Assembly (NCBI GenBank): GCA_938050045.1
Contig: CALLJS010000018.1
Coordinates: 30,963-94,962 of the forward strand
Direction of reading: 5' to 3'
DNA from: an uncultured Sphingomonadaceae bacterium
GTDB taxonomy: Bacteria; Pseudomonadota; Alphaproteobacteria; Sphingomonadales; Sphingomonadaceae
DNA length: 64,000 bases
Shown: positions 40,070 through 49,704 of the stretch, one piece after another
How positions within the stretch are numbered: position 1 is the stretch's first letter
Layout of the letters: the number at the start of each line of letters is the position of its first letter
Position numbers and translations under genes: made by a program
Notes under the pieces: generated by a model
The model's input: only the letters and a program-made list of their open reading frames with translations
Databases searched by the model: none
What the model was told of the DNA's origin: nothing

Positions 40070-41400
40070 TCTGCGGCTTCCATAGTTTCGGGCAATGCGT
40101 TTGTGCCTTTACGATCATTTATGCGCCTCTCCATCTCGGGGCGGAAATGACGGATAAGCCCTTGAATGGGCCATGCCGCCGCATCACCAAGCGCACAAAT
40201 GGTGTGACCTTCTACCTGTTTGGTAACCTCGAACAAAGTATCAATATCTTCAATCTCGGCATTACCATCGCGCATTTTTTCCATGACGCGCCACATCCAG
40301 CCCGTGCCTTCGCGGCATGGCGTGCATTGGCCGCAGCTTTCATGCTTATAGAAATAACTAAGGCGGCTAATCGCGCGGACAATATCGGTGCTTTTATCCA
40401 TGACAATGACCGCCGCTGTGCCAAGACCGCTGCCCAAATCACGCAACCCATCAAAGTCCATTGGCGCATCCAAAATTTGTGCCGCAGGAACCAAGGGAAC
40501 CGATGAACCACCGGGGATTACCGCCAGCAAATTATCCCATCCGCCAGTAATACCGCCGCAATGTTTTTCGATCATATCTTTGAACGGAATGCTCATCGCT
40601 TCTTCGACAACGCATGGTTTTTCCACATGGCCAGAGATTTGGAATAATTTTGTGCCATGATTATTGTCACGGCCAAATGATTTGAACCAGCTCGCCCCGC
40701 GCCGCAATATCGTTGGCACAACGGCAATGCTCTCGACATTATTCACCGTCGTCGGGCAACCATATAGCCCTGCGCCTGCGGGGAACGGAGGTTTCAATCG
40801 TGGTTGGCCTTTTTTACCTTCTAAGCTCTCGATCATCGCCGTTTCTTCGCCGCAGATATAGGCCCCTGCACCGCGATGAATGAAAACATCAAAATCATAG
40901 CCCGATTTGGCCGCATTTTTACCAAGCAATCCAGCATCATAAGCTTCGGCAACAGCCGCTTCCATAACGCGTGCTTCTTGGATATATTCGCCGCGAATAT
41001 AGATGTACGCCGCGCGCGCGCGCATGGCAAAACCCGCAATTAATGCCCCTTCGATTAATTTGTGCGGATCATGGCGCAATATTTCACGGTCTTTACAGCT
41101 CCCTGGTTCGGATTCATCCGCGTTAATCACCAAAAAACTAGGGCGCGGATTGCCATTTTTATCTTTTGGTGCCTCTTTGGGCATGAACGACCATTTAAGG
41201 CCCGTTGGGAAACCCGCTCCGCCGCGACCGCGCAAACCCGACGCTTTCATCTCTTCGATAATAGCATCATTTCCGCGCTTGATAATATCTTTGGTTTTGT
41301 CCCAATCACCGCGCTTTTGCGCCGCTTTTAGGCCAGCGTCTTGGAAACCATAGAGATTGGTAAAGATACGGTCTTTATCTGCCAGAAAATCAAAACTCAT
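40066..41400 (-). CDS. nuoF: NADH-quinone oxidoreductase subunit F
   Basis: NADH- and FMN-binding subunit (444 residues). The glycine-rich NADH/FMN region is [18 protein letters not shown], the FMN site includes [15 protein letters not shown], and the N3 cluster motif is [17 protein letters not shown] plus a late Cys in [13 protein letters not shown]. Its start overlaps the small membrane-protein gene by 4 nt. The C-terminal tail ([12 protein letters not shown]) is short and Ala/Glu-rich as in relatives. Confidence 0.97.
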   Translation of the reverse strand: MSFDFLADKDRIFTNLYGFQDAGLKAAQKRGDWDKTKDIIKRGNDAIIEEMKASGLRGRGGAGFPTGLKWSFMPKEAPKDKNGNPRPSFLVINADESEPGSCKDREILRHDPHKLIEGALIAGFAMRARAAYIYIRGEYIQEARVMEAAVAEAYDAGLLGKNAAKSGYDFDVFIHRGAGAYICGEETAMIESLEGKKGQPRLKPPFPAGAGLYGCPTTVNNVESIAVVPTILRRGASWFKSFGRDNNHGTKLFQISGHVEKPCVVEEAMSIPFKDMIEKHCGGITGGWDNLLAVIPGGSSVPLVPAAQILDAPMDFDGLRDLGSGLGTAAVIVMDKSTDIVRAISRLSYFYKHESCGQCTPCREGTGWMWRVMEKMRDGNAEIEDIDTLFEVTKQVEGHTICALGDAAAWPIQGLIRHFRPEMERRINDRKGTNALPETMEAAE

Positions 41401-41639
41401 GTGCCATCACCTTCTGCTTCGCGGCCTTTGGCTTTTGAGGCCTTGGCAATGAAAACAATGCCGAGGATGAACAATATCAACAATCCATTATTGCCAGAAA
41501 TCATCCCTAATGTTCCCGCGATAAAAAACGCAATGCCCGCTAACATCATATTGCTGGGCAATTTATCGGAAATATTTTCAGACAAATCTTTAACCTCTTT
41601 CATGACAAAATTGTCCCGATAATTTTTCTTTATAAGCAT
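41397..41639 (-). CDS. small two-helix membrane protein between nuoE and nuoF
   Basis: Up to 80 residues, with a central hydrophobic block (about 28-66, [16 protein letters not shown] and [15 protein letters not shown]) that would form two membrane helices. An internal ATG ([12 protein letters not shown], 41603) is an alternative start. I do not recognise a family; the N-terminal segment recalls small membrane regulators that cap larger complexes, but this is a guess. The 4-nt overlap with nuoF supports expression. Confidence 0.55.
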   Translation of the reverse strand: MLIKKNYRDNFVMKEVKDLSENISDKLPSNMMLAGIAFFIAGTLGMISGNNGLLILFILGIVFIAKASKAKGREAEGDGT

Positions 41640-41655
41640 TATTCATCGATTAAAC

Positions 41656-41928
41656 CTATCTTTGCTGCGCGATGGCATAGTTGTTTGAAAAAGCTTTGTT
41701 TGAATGTGATACGTAAACTTCAACAGAGGGATTATCTTCGGTTTCGCGCTCTTTTGAATATTCTCTCTCTGCATCTCTTGTACCCACGAGAGCATGAAAA
41801 TAGGGGCTAAATGCAAAAAAATAAACTACCATAATCACCACTGTAATCATCTTATCAAGATTAAACCATATCCTGATAGCAAACCAGATAAATAAGCAAA
41901 TGAGAAAATCGATAATTAAGACAGTCAT
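41656..41928 (-). CDS. small membrane protein following nuoE
   Basis: A 90-residue protein with two hydrophobic helices in the first 50 residues (MTVLIIDFLICLFIWFAIRIW; MITVVIMVVYFFAFSPY) and a polar C-terminus. Its ATG follows the nuoE stop directly. No family is recognised. It occupies the E/F slot of the operon together with the next gene. Confidence 0.55.
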   Translation of the reverse strand: MTVLIIDFLICLFIWFAIRIWFNLDKMITVVIMVVYFFAFSPYFHALVGTRDAEREYSKERETEDNPSVEVYVSHSNKAFSNNYAIAQQR

Positions 41929-42597
41929 TTACCACTCCTTCCGATAATCATGATTTTTATCAACCATCGCGGCAAGGCTGGTAACGCCGCCTTCAGGTTC
42001 AGAGGTATGACGCCCTTTTATCTGCGTGCCAGTTTTTGGCTTTTTATCGGCAGCCAGAGCATCCAACACTATGGTTGTTTTATCATAATCCAGATCTTCA
42101 TAATTATCATCATTAATCTGCACCATGGGGGCCGTTGCGCAATTGCCCATACATTCCACTTCGGTAAGCGTAAACAGGCCATCGGGCGTGGTTTTACCCT
42201 TGACCATCCCGCGATTTTTGCACGCTGCCATCACATCATCGCTGCCGCGCAGCATACACGGCGTCGTAGCGCATACTTGGACATGATATTTACCAACGGG
42301 TGCCAGATTATACATAGTATAAAATGTCGCCACTTCATAAGCACGCATGTAAGGAATATCGAGCTGCGCTGCGACATATTCAATCACGGGAACAGGCAGC
42401 CAGCCTTGGGTTTTGGTATCCTTGCCAACTTGACGCTGGGCCAAATCAAGCAAAGCCATAACAGCAGATTTTTGACGACCCGCAGGATATTTCGCAATCT
42501 CTCTATTGGCGGCTTTTTGCGTCGCAGGTGTGAATTTGAAATCGCCCCACTGGCCGCGCACTTGTGTTTCATCTGGTATGTTTTGAGTATCAGCCAT
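41929..42597 (-). CDS. nuoE: NADH-quinone oxidoreductase subunit E
   Basis: Thioredoxin-fold subunit carrying [2Fe-2S] cluster N1a (222 residues). The four Cys ligands are in CATTPCMLRG and VECMGNCATAP. The short C-terminus (to VDKNHDYRKEW) lacks the helix-hairpin-helix extension found in the second copy at 60437. The start ([20 protein letters not shown]) follows the stop of a bridging frame (TAAATG). The same first ten codons recur 290 nt upstream. Confidence 0.97.
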   Translation of the reverse strand: MADTQNIPDETQVRGQWGDFKFTPATQKAANREIAKYPAGRQKSAVMALLDLAQRQVGKDTKTQGWLPVPVIEYVAAQLDIPYMRAYEVATFYTMYNLAPVGKYHVQVCATTPCMLRGSDDVMAACKNRGMVKGKTTPDGLFTLTEVECMGNCATAPMVQINDDNYEDLDYDKTTIVLDALAADKKPKTGTQIKGRHTSEPEGGVTSLAAMVDKNHDYRKEW

Positions 42598-42735
42598 TTA
42601 TAAGACCCTCTCTGTCATTGCGAGGAACCTCGGTGACGAAGCAATCCAATGCGAAGTAGATTGCTTCGCTGCGCTCGCAATGACAATTATGCCGAACATT
42701 TCTGGTTTAGTGCGTGAAACTGTTGTATCGGCCAT
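42598..42735 (-). other. 45-codon bridging frame B ahead of nuoE
   Basis: It starts MADTTVSRTKPEMFG, which resembles a NuoE N-terminus, then runs into the GTCATTGCGA palindrome (VIASAAKQS ... ASSPRFLAMTE in translation). It ends TAA directly before the nuoE ATG (TAAATG). Its ATG overlaps the stop of frame A (TGATG). It looks like a truncated second copy of the nuoE start. Confidence 0.6.
42613..42685. repeat. palindromic repeat of the CATTGCGA family
   Basis: TGTCATTGCGAG at the left end pairs with CTCGCAATGACA at the right end; inner arms GAAGCAATCC and GATTGCTTCG also pair. It is the same family as 35779-35856. Confidence 0.85.
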
Positions 42736-42887
42736 CACAAAACCTCGTCATGCTGAACTTGTTTCAGCATCCATTTTGCACTGCCGTGCAATGTTAGAAG
42801 CGGAGAAATAGACCCTGAAACAAGTTCAGGGTGACGAAAAGCGGCGCGAAATTCTGCTTCATCTGGTATGTTTTGAGTATCAGCCAT
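42735..42887 (-). other. 50-codon bridging frame A ahead of nuoE
   Basis: It begins with [10 protein letters not shown], identical to the first ten residues of NuoE, then AEFRAA, then enters the palindromic repeat (RHPELVSGS ... MLKQVQHDE in translation). Its start overlaps the preceding gene by 8 nt (ATGGCTGA) and its stop overlaps frame B (TGATG). It is a truncated duplicate of the nuoE 5' end. Confidence 0.65.
42746..42837. repeat. paired palindromes of the ATGCTGAA family
   Basis: Two hairpins, ATGCTGAACTTGTTTCAGCAT (42750-42770) and CCCTGAAACAAGTTCAGGG (42813-42831), are separated by about 42 nt; their arms are also complementary to each other. It belongs to the same family as the block at 39867-40048. 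Confidence 0.85.
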
Positions 42888-43182
42888 TAATTGTCTCTAC
42901 AACTTTTTCAGTTTGGAATTTATCAAGATCAGCTTTAGCCCGATCAATCATATACTGCAGTGGCGACGGAAATGACTGTATTTTAGAATCAAGCTCTACT
43001 TCAAAAGAAACATAATATTTAAAATGAGCTTTTTGGCCATCAGTCGTGCTATACAGTAACCTACATTCATCTTGCCGTACTTCAATGCAATATTCCCACG
43101 GTTCAGCAGACCATGTAATCCATAATTCAAATTCAACGCCAGATTTTGAACACCCTACTTTTTTGAAAACATCAGTCATCAC
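42880..43182 (-). CDS. small protein of unknown function following nuoD
   Basis: A 100-residue soluble protein, rich in aromatic residues and strands ([34 protein letters not shown]), ending in a helical tail. No family is recognised. Its GTG start overlaps the nuoD stop (GTGA) and its stop overlaps bridging frame A by 8 nt, so translation would continue from nuoD towards nuoE. Confidence 0.55.
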   Translation of the reverse strand: MMTDVFKKVGCSKSGVEFELWITWSAEPWEYCIEVRQDECRLLYSTTDGQKAHFKYYVSFEVELDSKIQSFPSPLQYMIDRAKADLDKFQTEKVVETING

Positions 43183-44405
43183 CGATCACACTCCCCGAAC
43201 ACAATATCCATCGCGCCCAAAATGGCGGTGGCATCAGATAACATATGCCCACGGCTCATGAAATCCATTGCTTGCAAATGCGAAAATGCGGTGGGACGGA
43301 TTTTACAGCGATAGGGTTTGTTGCTGCCATCGCTTACCAGATACACCCCAAATTCCCCTTTGGGGCTCTCGGTCGCCACATAAACCTCGCCCGCAGGAAC
43401 GTGAAAGCCCTCGGTATAAAGCTTAAAGTGGTGAATGAGCGATTCCATCGAACTTTTCATTTCCGCGCGTTTTGGTGGTACAATTTTGCGATCATCGCTG
43501 GCAATAGGCCCTTCGGGAATATCGCGGATACATTGCTGGATGATTTTTGCGCTTTGATAAACTTCTTCAACGCGGACCATGAACCGATCATAACAATCGC
43601 CTTTCGTACCAACGGGAATTTCAAAGTCCATATCGGCATAAACGTCATAAGGCTGAGATTTGCGAATATCCCAAGCCACGCCTGCAGCGCGGATCATCGG
43701 GCCGCTAAAGCCCCATGCAATCGCATCTTCTTTGCTCACTGTTGCAATATCAACATTACGCTGTTTGAAAATACGATTATCAATCACCAAGCTCATCGCA
43801 TCGCCAAATAATTTGGGCAAGCGCGTCTCGCACCATTCGCTAATATCGGTTAGCAATTTTAATGGCACATCTTGGTGAACGCCGCCTGGGCGATAATAAG
43901 CGCTGTGCATGCGCGCACCCGATGCACGCTCAAAGAAATTCAAACAATCTTCGCGCAGCTCAAACACCCAAAGGTTGGGCGACATCGCGCCAACATCCAT
44001 GACGTGCGCGCCAATATTGAGCATGTGATTACAAATGCGGGTCAGCTCGGCGAACATAACGCGCAAATATTGCGCGCGCTTTGGCACGTCTAAATCGAGC
44101 AATTTCTCAATCGCCAGCACATAGCTATGCTCCATACCCAAAGGCGAGCAATAATCAAGACGATCAAAATAAGGCAGAGCTTGCAAATAAGTTTTATATT
44201 CGATCAGCTTTTCCGTGCCGCGATGCAGCAAGCCAACGTGCGGATCAATACGCTCGACAATCTCGCCATCTAATTCCATCACCATGCGCAAAACGCCGTG
44301 CGCTGCGGGATGCTGCGGGCCGAAATTCAGCGTATAATTTTGAATTTCAATATCGCCGACGGTGTCCTCGCTCTTGGAGGCTATCATTTCAGGAAGCTCG
44401 TTCAT
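43179..44405 (-). CDS. nuoD: NADH-quinone oxidoreductase subunit D
   Basis: Quinone-site subunit related to [NiFe]-hydrogenase large chains (408 residues). Conserved parts are [39 protein letters not shown] and the C-terminal [34 protein letters not shown] region. The start overlaps nuoC by 4 nt. It is clearly homologous to, but well diverged from, the second copy at 58791. Confidence 0.97.
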   Translation of the reverse strand: MNELPEMIASKSEDTVGDIEIQNYTLNFGPQHPAAHGVLRMVMELDGEIVERIDPHVGLLHRGTEKLIEYKTYLQALPYFDRLDYCSPLGMEHSYVLAIEKLLDLDVPKRAQYLRVMFAELTRICNHMLNIGAHVMDVGAMSPNLWVFELREDCLNFFERASGARMHSAYYRPGGVHQDVPLKLLTDISEWCETRLPKLFGDAMSLVIDNRIFKQRNVDIATVSKEDAIAWGFSGPMIRAAGVAWDIRKSQPYDVYADMDFEIPVGTKGDCYDRFMVRVEEVYQSAKIIQQCIRDIPEGPIASDDRKIVPPKRAEMKSSMESLIHHFKLYTEGFHVPAGEVYVATESPKGEFGVYLVSDGSNKPYRCKIRPTAFSHLQAMDFMSRGHMLSDATAILGAMDIVFGECDR

Positions 44406-45190
44406 TTCTTAGCTCCTTTATGGGCAGATGCTTTTTTCGCTGGCTTTTTAACAGGCTTTTTGGCCGTCGCCTTTTTAGCAGATGCTTTTTTGGGATTTTC
44501 TTCTGCTTTCGGCGCATCAGGAGTCTTCTCATCAGAAGCCTTCTCATCAGCCTTCTCATCAGCCTTCTCATCAGCCTTCTCATCAGCCTTCTCATCTCCG
44601 GGCAAAATATAATCTGCCCCCTCCCAAGGCGACATAAAGTCAAAACTGCGAAAATCTTGCGCAAGCTTTACTGGTTCATACACAACGCGCTTTGCTTCCT
44701 CGCTATAGCGCATTTCGACATAGCCCGTGAGCGGAAAATCTTTGCGAAACGGATGGCCCTTGAACCCATAATCGGTCAATATACGCCGCAAATCAGGATG
44801 CCCATCGAATAACACACCATAAAGATCAAACACTTCGCGCTCCAACCAATCGGCAACAGGCCAAACATCTGTAACCGTAGGAACTGGCGTATCTTCATCG
44901 GTGGATATTTTCACTCTTATGCGATGATTTTTTGTCAAGCTTAGCAAATGATAGACAATTTCAAAACGTAATGCGCGCTCGGGATAATCAACCCCCGCAA
45001 TTTCAACGAGCTGCTGATATTCATGCGCATCGCGCAGCACTGTCATAACTTGGACGATAGCCTCTGGTTTGACGGTCAATGCAATTTCATCATTGGCCAA
45101 GCCCGCGTTTAAGCAATTTTTGCCAAGCGCCTTTTTCAGCGCATCCATTGCACCTTTAGGGTTATCAATGTGCGGTGCATTATGCCCCAT
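44402..45190 (-). CDS. nuoC: NADH-quinone oxidoreductase subunit C with repetitive C-terminal tail
   Basis: The 30-kDa subunit. The core (about 1-197) shows [43 protein letters not shown] and [15 protein letters not shown], and ends in [13 protein letters not shown]. The remaining ~65 residues are unusual: four to five DEKA units encoded by a 12-nt tandem repeat, then a Lys/Ala/Pro tail ([16 protein letters not shown]) resembling histone-like tails. Total length is 262 against about 208 for the second copy. The tail is probably flexible and outside the core fold. Confidence 0.95.
   Translation of the reverse strand: MGHNAPHIDNPKGAMDALKKALGKNCLNAGLANDEIALTVKPEAIVQVMTVLRDAHEYQQLVEIAGVDYPERALRFEIVYHLLSLTKNHRIRVKISTDEDTPVPTVTDVWPVADWLEREVFDLYGVLFDGHPDLRRILTDYGFKGHPFRKDFPLTGYVEMRYSEEAKRVVYEPVKLAQDFRSFDFMSPWEGADYILPGDEKADEKADEKADEKADEKASDEKTPDAPKAEENPKKASAKKATAKKPVKKPAKKASAHKGAKK
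44538..44597 (-). repeat. 12-nt tandem repeat in nuoC
   Basis: Five contiguous units of GCCTTCTCATCA on the plus strand (the last ending in T), reading Asp-Glu-Lys-Ala on the coding strand. Four are identical. Unit length keeps the frame, so copy number can change without loss of the protein. Confidence 0.92.
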
Positions 45191-45199
45191 AATTGCTCC

Positions 45200-45763
45200 T
45201 TAACGCTCTATTGTGCCGATACGGCGGATTTTACGCTGCAACTGCATCACACCATATAATAAGGCTTCGGCCGTAGGCGGACAGCCTGGTACATAAATAT
45301 CCACGGGAACGATACGATCACAGCCGCGCACAACGCTATAACTATAATGATAATATCCCCCGCCATTGGCGCAGCTACCCATCGAAATAACATATTTAGG
45401 CTCTGACATTTGATCGTAAACGCGGCGCAAAGCAGGTGCCATTTTGTTACACAATGTCCCCGCCACAATCATAACATCGCTCTGTCGCGGTGATGCTCGC
45501 GGAACAACGCCAAAACGCTCCATATCATAGCGCGGCATATTCACATGAATCATCTCCACCGCGCAGCACGCCAATCCAAAGGTCATCCACCACAAAGACC
45601 CCGTGCGCGCCCATTGAAATAAATCTTCGGTTGATGTGACCAAAAAGCCCTTATCATTCACCTCTGTAGAGAGATTATTAAAGAAATTTTGTTCGGGCGG
45701 CGTATCACCAGATGCCAGCAATGCTTCGGGTGTTTTTGGCAAATTGGATGTATCTACTCCCAT
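45200..45763 (-). CDS. nuoB: NADH-quinone oxidoreductase subunit B
   Basis: Carries cluster N2, the last iron-sulfur centre before quinone (187 residues). The Cys ligands are in [19 protein letters not shown] and [14 protein letters not shown]. The start at 45763 is chosen because GGGAGCG lies 6 nt ahead and the ATG overlaps the nuoA stop (ATGGGAGTAG); an in-frame start at 45784 lies further inside nuoA. Confidence 0.97.
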   Translation of the reverse strand: MGVDTSNLPKTPEALLASGDTPPEQNFFNNLSTEVNDKGFLVTSTEDLFQWARTGSLWWMTFGLACCAVEMIHVNMPRYDMERFGVVPRASPRQSDVMIVAGTLCNKMAPALRRVYDQMSEPKYVISMGSCANGGGYYHYSYSVVRGCDRIVPVDIYVPGCPPTAEALLYGVMQLQRKIRRIGTIER

Positions 45764-46128
45764 TCTAACGCTCCCACTTTCCATGCATAAATATAACCAA
45801 CGACCAATTCAAATAAGAATAATATCATCGTGCCCCAGCCAACCCAGCCTGTAAAATCAAGACTGACCGCCCATGGAAATAAAAAGGCGACTTCCAAATC
45901 AAAGATGATGAATAAAATTGCAATCAAATAGAAACGTACATCAAATTGAGAGCGCGAATCCTCGAAAGCGGGAAAGCCGCACTCATATTCGGTTAATTTA
46001 TTCTCGGTTGGATTATCCGCTCCTGTGAGCTTTGCAACGCCCATAGGCAGAAACACAAATGCCGATGACAATATCACGGCTATTATCAAAAAGAGCAAAA
46101 TGGGCAGATATTGAGATAGATCAGTCAA
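45754..46128 (-). CDS. nuoA: NADH-quinone oxidoreductase subunit A
   Basis: First gene of the complete complex I operon: a 124-residue subunit with three helices. Motifs are [39 protein letters not shown] in the centre and WKVGALEWE at the end. The 163 nt between it and the stop of suhB should hold the operon promoter if it has its own. Confidence 0.97.
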   Translation of the reverse strand: MTDLSQYLPILLFLIIAVILSSAFVFLPMGVAKLTGADNPTENKLTEYECGFPAFEDSRSQFDVRFYLIAILFIIFDLEVAFLFPWAVSLDFTGWVGWGTMILFLFELVVGYIYAWKVGALEWE

Positions 46129-46291
46129 TGGATAGACTCATTTTATTGCTAGAGAGGCTGCACTTTTAGGCGCAAGATCGCTTACCTGCAAGGGTCGGAA
46201 TGCGGTTTTTTATGGAAAAAATAGGAAAGTTAATTTTTTTGACGAAAATATCAGCAAACTCTATGATTTATGGGCTTTACAACGCTATAGC

Positions 46292-47131
46292 TTATTGAGA
46301 ACGCAACGCATTAACGAGCATTTTGTGTAAACGGCTATGCAGCATATCGGTGGAGGCCAATAATTGATCGTCGCAAATGACGGGACTGCGCCCCTTGAAA
46401 TCGGTTACAAACCCCCCTGCTTCGCGCACGATTAAACACCCTGCCGCCGTGTCCCAAGGCTGTAATCCAGATTCCCAAAACCCGTCATATCGGCCCGCCG
46501 CCAACCACGCGAGATCAAGCGATGCGGCACCAAAGCGTCTTATGCCCGCAACTTTTGGGCCAAATTCATCGAAAATTTTATGCCACTCTTTGAAATCACC
46601 ATGCCCTTTATAGGGCGTGCCAGTGGCCAATAAGGCTTCGTTCAGATTTTTGCGGCCCGACACACGAAGGCGGCGTTCGCCAAGCCAAGCTCCACGGGAT
46701 TTTTCCGCCCAAAAACTCTCATCGGTCAGCGGTTGATAGACCATAGCAGCGATAACATCGCCCCAACCCTTGCCGTCCAATCGGCGTTCTTGCACAGCGA
46801 TCGAGATGGCAAAATGCGGAATAGCATGCAGGAAATTACTGGTACCATCGAGCGGATCAATAATCCATCTTGGGCTGTCTTCATCGCCTAAAATTTCCCC
46901 GCCCTCTTCCATAAGAAAGCTCCAATCAGGACGCGCATGTAGCAATTCATCATAGATAGTACGTTCGGCTTTTTGATCGGCCTTTGATACAAAATCTGCT
47001 GGCCCTTTTTTGGATATTTGCAGATGCTCAACCTCGCTAAAATCGCGGCGCAATCTAACGCCCGCTTTCCGAGCGGCGCGTTCCATAACCGATATTAGTC
47101 CAGTTTTTGCAGGCATTTCATTCTCCGCCAA
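46292..47131 (-). CDS. suhB: inositol monophosphatase family protein (SuhB-like)
   Basis: Mg-dependent phosphatase of 279 residues. Metal-site motifs are DPLDGTSNFLHAIPHFAISIAV and WDTAAGCLIVREAGG, and an N-terminal FVSKADQKAE segment supplies further ligands. The substrate is likely inositol-1-phosphate or another sugar phosphate; SuhB in Escherichia coli also binds the transcription machinery. Its place between efp and nuoA is a common alphaproteobacterial order. Confidence 0.92.
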   Translation of the reverse strand: MAENEMPAKTGLISVMERAARKAGVRLRRDFSEVEHLQISKKGPADFVSKADQKAERTIYDELLHARPDWSFLMEEGGEILGDEDSPRWIIDPLDGTSNFLHAIPHFAISIAVQERRLDGKGWGDVIAAMVYQPLTDESFWAEKSRGAWLGERRLRVSGRKNLNEALLATGTPYKGHGDFKEWHKIFDEFGPKVAGIRRFGAASLDLAWLAAGRYDGFWESGLQPWDTAAGCLIVREAGGFVTDFKGRSPVICDDQLLASTDMLHSRLHKMLVNALRSQ

Positions 47132-47179
47132 TAAGGCTATATATCGGCAATCGGACTAAGCCTGTGCCAATCAAAATAT

Positions 47180-47743
47180 TCAATCCGCTTTGCGCACATA
47201 TTCGCGCGCATAAACATCAACGATTATGCGCGTACCCGCAGCAATAAAAGGCGGCACCATGACGCGCACACCATTATCCAACACCGCAGGTTTATAACTA
47301 GACGATGCGGTTTGCCCTTTTACAACGCCATCAGCCTCTACTATTTCAGCTTCGATTTGATCAGGAAGCTGAACCGATAGAGGTTTTTCATCATAAAGCT
47401 CTAATGTCACATCCATCCCATCGGTTAGAAATGCAACCTCTTCGCCCAACATGTCTGCGGCTAGATTGATTTGCTCATAATTTTCTTTATCCATGAAAAC
47501 GAGCAAATCGCCATCTTGGTATAAATATTGAAATTCTTTGGTGTCGAGGCGGACTTTTTCAACCGTATCGGCGCTGCGGAAACGCACATTGGTTTTACGG
47601 CCATCGACGAGGTTTTTCATCTCAACCTGCATATAAGCACCGCCTTTGCCAGGCTGGGTATGCTGAATTTTAGCAACTTTCCAAAGGCCTTTTTCATATT
47701 CCAAAATATTGCCTGGACGAATATCTACACCGCTGATTTTCAT
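47180..47743 (-). CDS. efp: elongation factor P
   Basis: Relieves ribosome stalling at polyproline stretches. It has 187 residues, the usual length, in three beta domains. The modified tip residue should be Lys34 in [14 protein letters not shown]. The C-terminal oligonucleotide-binding domain ends in [13 protein letters not shown]. The type of tip modification cannot be read from this window (no epmA or earP nearby). Confidence 0.96.
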   Translation of the reverse strand: MKISGVDIRPGNILEYEKGLWKVAKIQHTQPGKGGAYMQVEMKNLVDGRKTNVRFRSADTVEKVRLDTKEFQYLYQDGDLLVFMDKENYEQINLAADMLGEEVAFLTDGMDVTLELYDEKPLSVQLPDQIEAEIVEADGVVKGQTASSSYKPAVLDNGVRVMVPPFIAAGTRIIVDVYAREYVRKAD

Positions 47744-47836
47744 AATATTGCTCGCTATAATTTTAGGATAAAGAAATTAAGATTCTTAACCGATGATGCG
47801 CCATGTAACGCTAAGCCTGTCATGAAGCAAGGCTAT

Positions 47837-48466
47837 CTATTGCGCAAATAATTCTGCGAATTGTTTGACCGCATTATCAGCCCCCTTTGGGTCGTTCCAA
47901 ACCGCTGCGCTTACCGCGATAAAATCGGCACCCGCCGCAACCAAAGGCCCCGCATTATCAAGATTAATTCCGCCAATCGCTACGCATGGGACTTCCATGA
48001 TAAGCGACCATTTTTTCAAAACCTCAATATCTGCGGTGTGAGTCACAATTTTTGTTTGCGTTGGATAGAAAGCCCCAAAAGCCACATAATCGGCACCCGC
48101 CTCTCCCGCCTCCATCGCCAAATGCCGGCTATCATGGCAAGTCACACCAATTTGCACATCATCGCCTAACATGGCGCGGGCCTGCGTTAATGGCATATCG
48201 CCCTGCCCCAAATGCAAGCCATCAGCCTTCAGACGCTTGGCAAGAGCGACATCATCATTGACGATAAATGCCGTTTCAAATTCTGCACAAATTTCTTGTA
48301 AAGGAGCCGCTAAGTCAGCGGCTTGATGCTGATCCAAGCCTTTGACGCGAAATTGAAACGCTGCCACGGGCGCGGCCGATAGAGCCGCGCGTAATTGATT
48401 GGGAAAATCTCCGCCAGTTTCTAGCGGCGATATAAGATATAATTGGCAAGGAAATTTTTCATTCAT
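47837..48466 (-). CDS. thiE: thiamine-phosphate synthase family protein
   Basis: TIM-barrel enzyme that joins the thiazole and pyrimidine parts of thiamine. Its 209 residues show DGLHLGQGDMPLTQARAML, IGVTCHDSRHLAMEAGEAGADYVAFGAFYPTQTK and AIGGINLDNAGPLVAAGADFIAVSAAV, the usual pattern. It lies 18 nt behind fda, so a private TPP riboswitch is not expected and none was seen. A TenI-type variant is possible, but the catalytic motifs favour ThiE. Confidence 0.88.
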   Translation of the reverse strand: MNEKFPCQLYLISPLETGGDFPNQLRAALSAAPVAAFQFRVKGLDQHQAADLAAPLQEICAEFETAFIVNDDVALAKRLKADGLHLGQGDMPLTQARAMLGDDVQIGVTCHDSRHLAMEAGEAGADYVAFGAFYPTQTKIVTHTADIEVLKKWSLIMEVPCVAIGGINLDNAGPLVAAGADFIAVSAAVWNDPKGADNAVKQFAELFAQ

Positions 48467-48484
48467 TGCTATTTGATAGAATAT

Positions 48485-49372
48485 TTATGTGCAGGACGCA
48501 CCATGAATTTGATCAATGGCGGCACTTAAAGAACCATTAAATTGCTTATCGTCCATAGCATCGCGTAAATCTTGTAATAAAGCGCGCGAGAAACTGGCTA
48601 TCATACCTTCATTTTTGGCCAATTCTTCGCAAGCTTCATCGCGGGCAAACCCACCCGAGAGAGCAACGACGCGGGCAACTTTGGGATGATTCACCAACGG
48701 CGCGTATAAATTAGCCTCAGCAGGGATAGACAGTTTCAACATCACTTTGCGGCCATCGGCAAGAGAATCGAGCGACTTATGCAATTCATCTTTCAACATC
48801 GTATCGCATTGCGCTCGTTCATCGCTTTTAATGTTAATTTCGGGTTCGATAATAGGCATCAACCCATTATCCAATATCTGATTAGCAAAATTAAATTGCT
48901 GCGCCACATTCGCCGCGATGCCGCTGCGCGATGCTTTATTAATCACCGAGCGCATTTTGGTGCCAAACACACCTTTCGCCTTGCCGCGCTCGCACAAGTC
49001 ATTCAGCGTCGGAATAGGCTTCATCAATTGAACGCCATCTTCCTCTGCCGCAAGGCCTTTATCAACCTTGAGGAATGGGACTATACCGCGCTCCCAAAGC
49101 AGCGTCGGCACAGATTTTCCACCCGCATCACCATCCATCGTTTTTTCGAACAAAATAGCACCCAAGACGCGCTCTCCATTAAAGCAAGGCGATGTCACGA
49201 TGCGGCTGCGCATGGCATGAATTAGCGCAAACATTTCATCATCCCCACTATAGGCATCTTCTGCTATACCATAGCCTTTGAGTGCCTTGGGCGTGGAACC
49301 ACCGCTTTGATCGAGGGCTGCAATAAAACCTTTACCCGTCTCTATTTGTTCCATCATTTTGGGGTCATGCAT
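48485..49372 (-). CDS. fda: class I fructose-bisphosphate aldolase
   Basis: Schiff-base aldolase of 295 residues cleaving fructose-1,6-bisphosphate. The N-terminus (GKGFIAALDQSGGSTPKALKGYG) and PFLKVDKGL, IEPEINI, KLSIPAEAN and ALSGGFARDEACEEL motifs match the single-domain bacterial class I type. It lies in a glycolytic run with tkt, gap and pgk, but 332 nt separate it from pgk, so it may have its own promoter. Confidence 0.94.
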   Translation of the reverse strand: MHDPKMMEQIETGKGFIAALDQSGGSTPKALKGYGIAEDAYSGDDEMFALIHAMRSRIVTSPCFNGERVLGAILFEKTMDGDAGGKSVPTLLWERGIVPFLKVDKGLAAEEDGVQLMKPIPTLNDLCERGKAKGVFGTKMRSVINKASRSGIAANVAQQFNFANQILDNGLMPIIEPEINIKSDERAQCDTMLKDELHKSLDSLADGRKVMLKLSIPAEANLYAPLVNHPKVARVVALSGGFARDEACEELAKNEGMIASFSRALLQDLRDAMDDKQFNGSLSAAIDQIHGASCT

Positions 49373-49704
49373 GATTATAGTCCTTCATTTTCGCATTTTA
49401 TAGGTCATAAAATCGCAGGTAAAAAATTCACTAACGCTTAGACAAGAGCTTATCAAGCTTGCCAAGTATAAAATAATAATAATAAAGCAATGTCTTACCT
49501 TGTCATTGTCTATTATTTATTAAAATAACAATGAATCAAAAACTTGGCTAAATGCAAATTTTTACACATTGTTCAATATCATTAAAAACGGTCGTAACAG
49601 CGATATATTAAAGATATATTTTTTCGAAATTTGAAAATGCACGCTAGCGTATCATCAGATAATGCAGTAACAGATACGGCTACATATCTGATTAGATAGA
49701 GCAT
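49373..49704. other. 332-nt AT-rich spacer between pgk and fda
   Basis: No gene is visible. It should hold the end of the pgk transcript and the fda promoter (both minus strand). An inverted repeat CATTGT ... ACAATG with AT-rich inner arms spans about 49,504-49,533. Several runs of A and T lie around it. No known riboswitch or RNA was recognised. Confidence 0.5.

Noticed and set aside
41950..42603. 217-codon plus-strand frame opposite nuoE
   Set aside because: It is the antisense of an intact conserved gene, and its translation is rich in His, Ile and Phe without pattern. Similar long antisense frames opposite nuoD, nuoG and pgk were dropped for the same reason.
48467..48484. TPP riboswitch ahead of thiE
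   Set aside because: Only 18 nt separate thiE from fda, too little for the aptamer.
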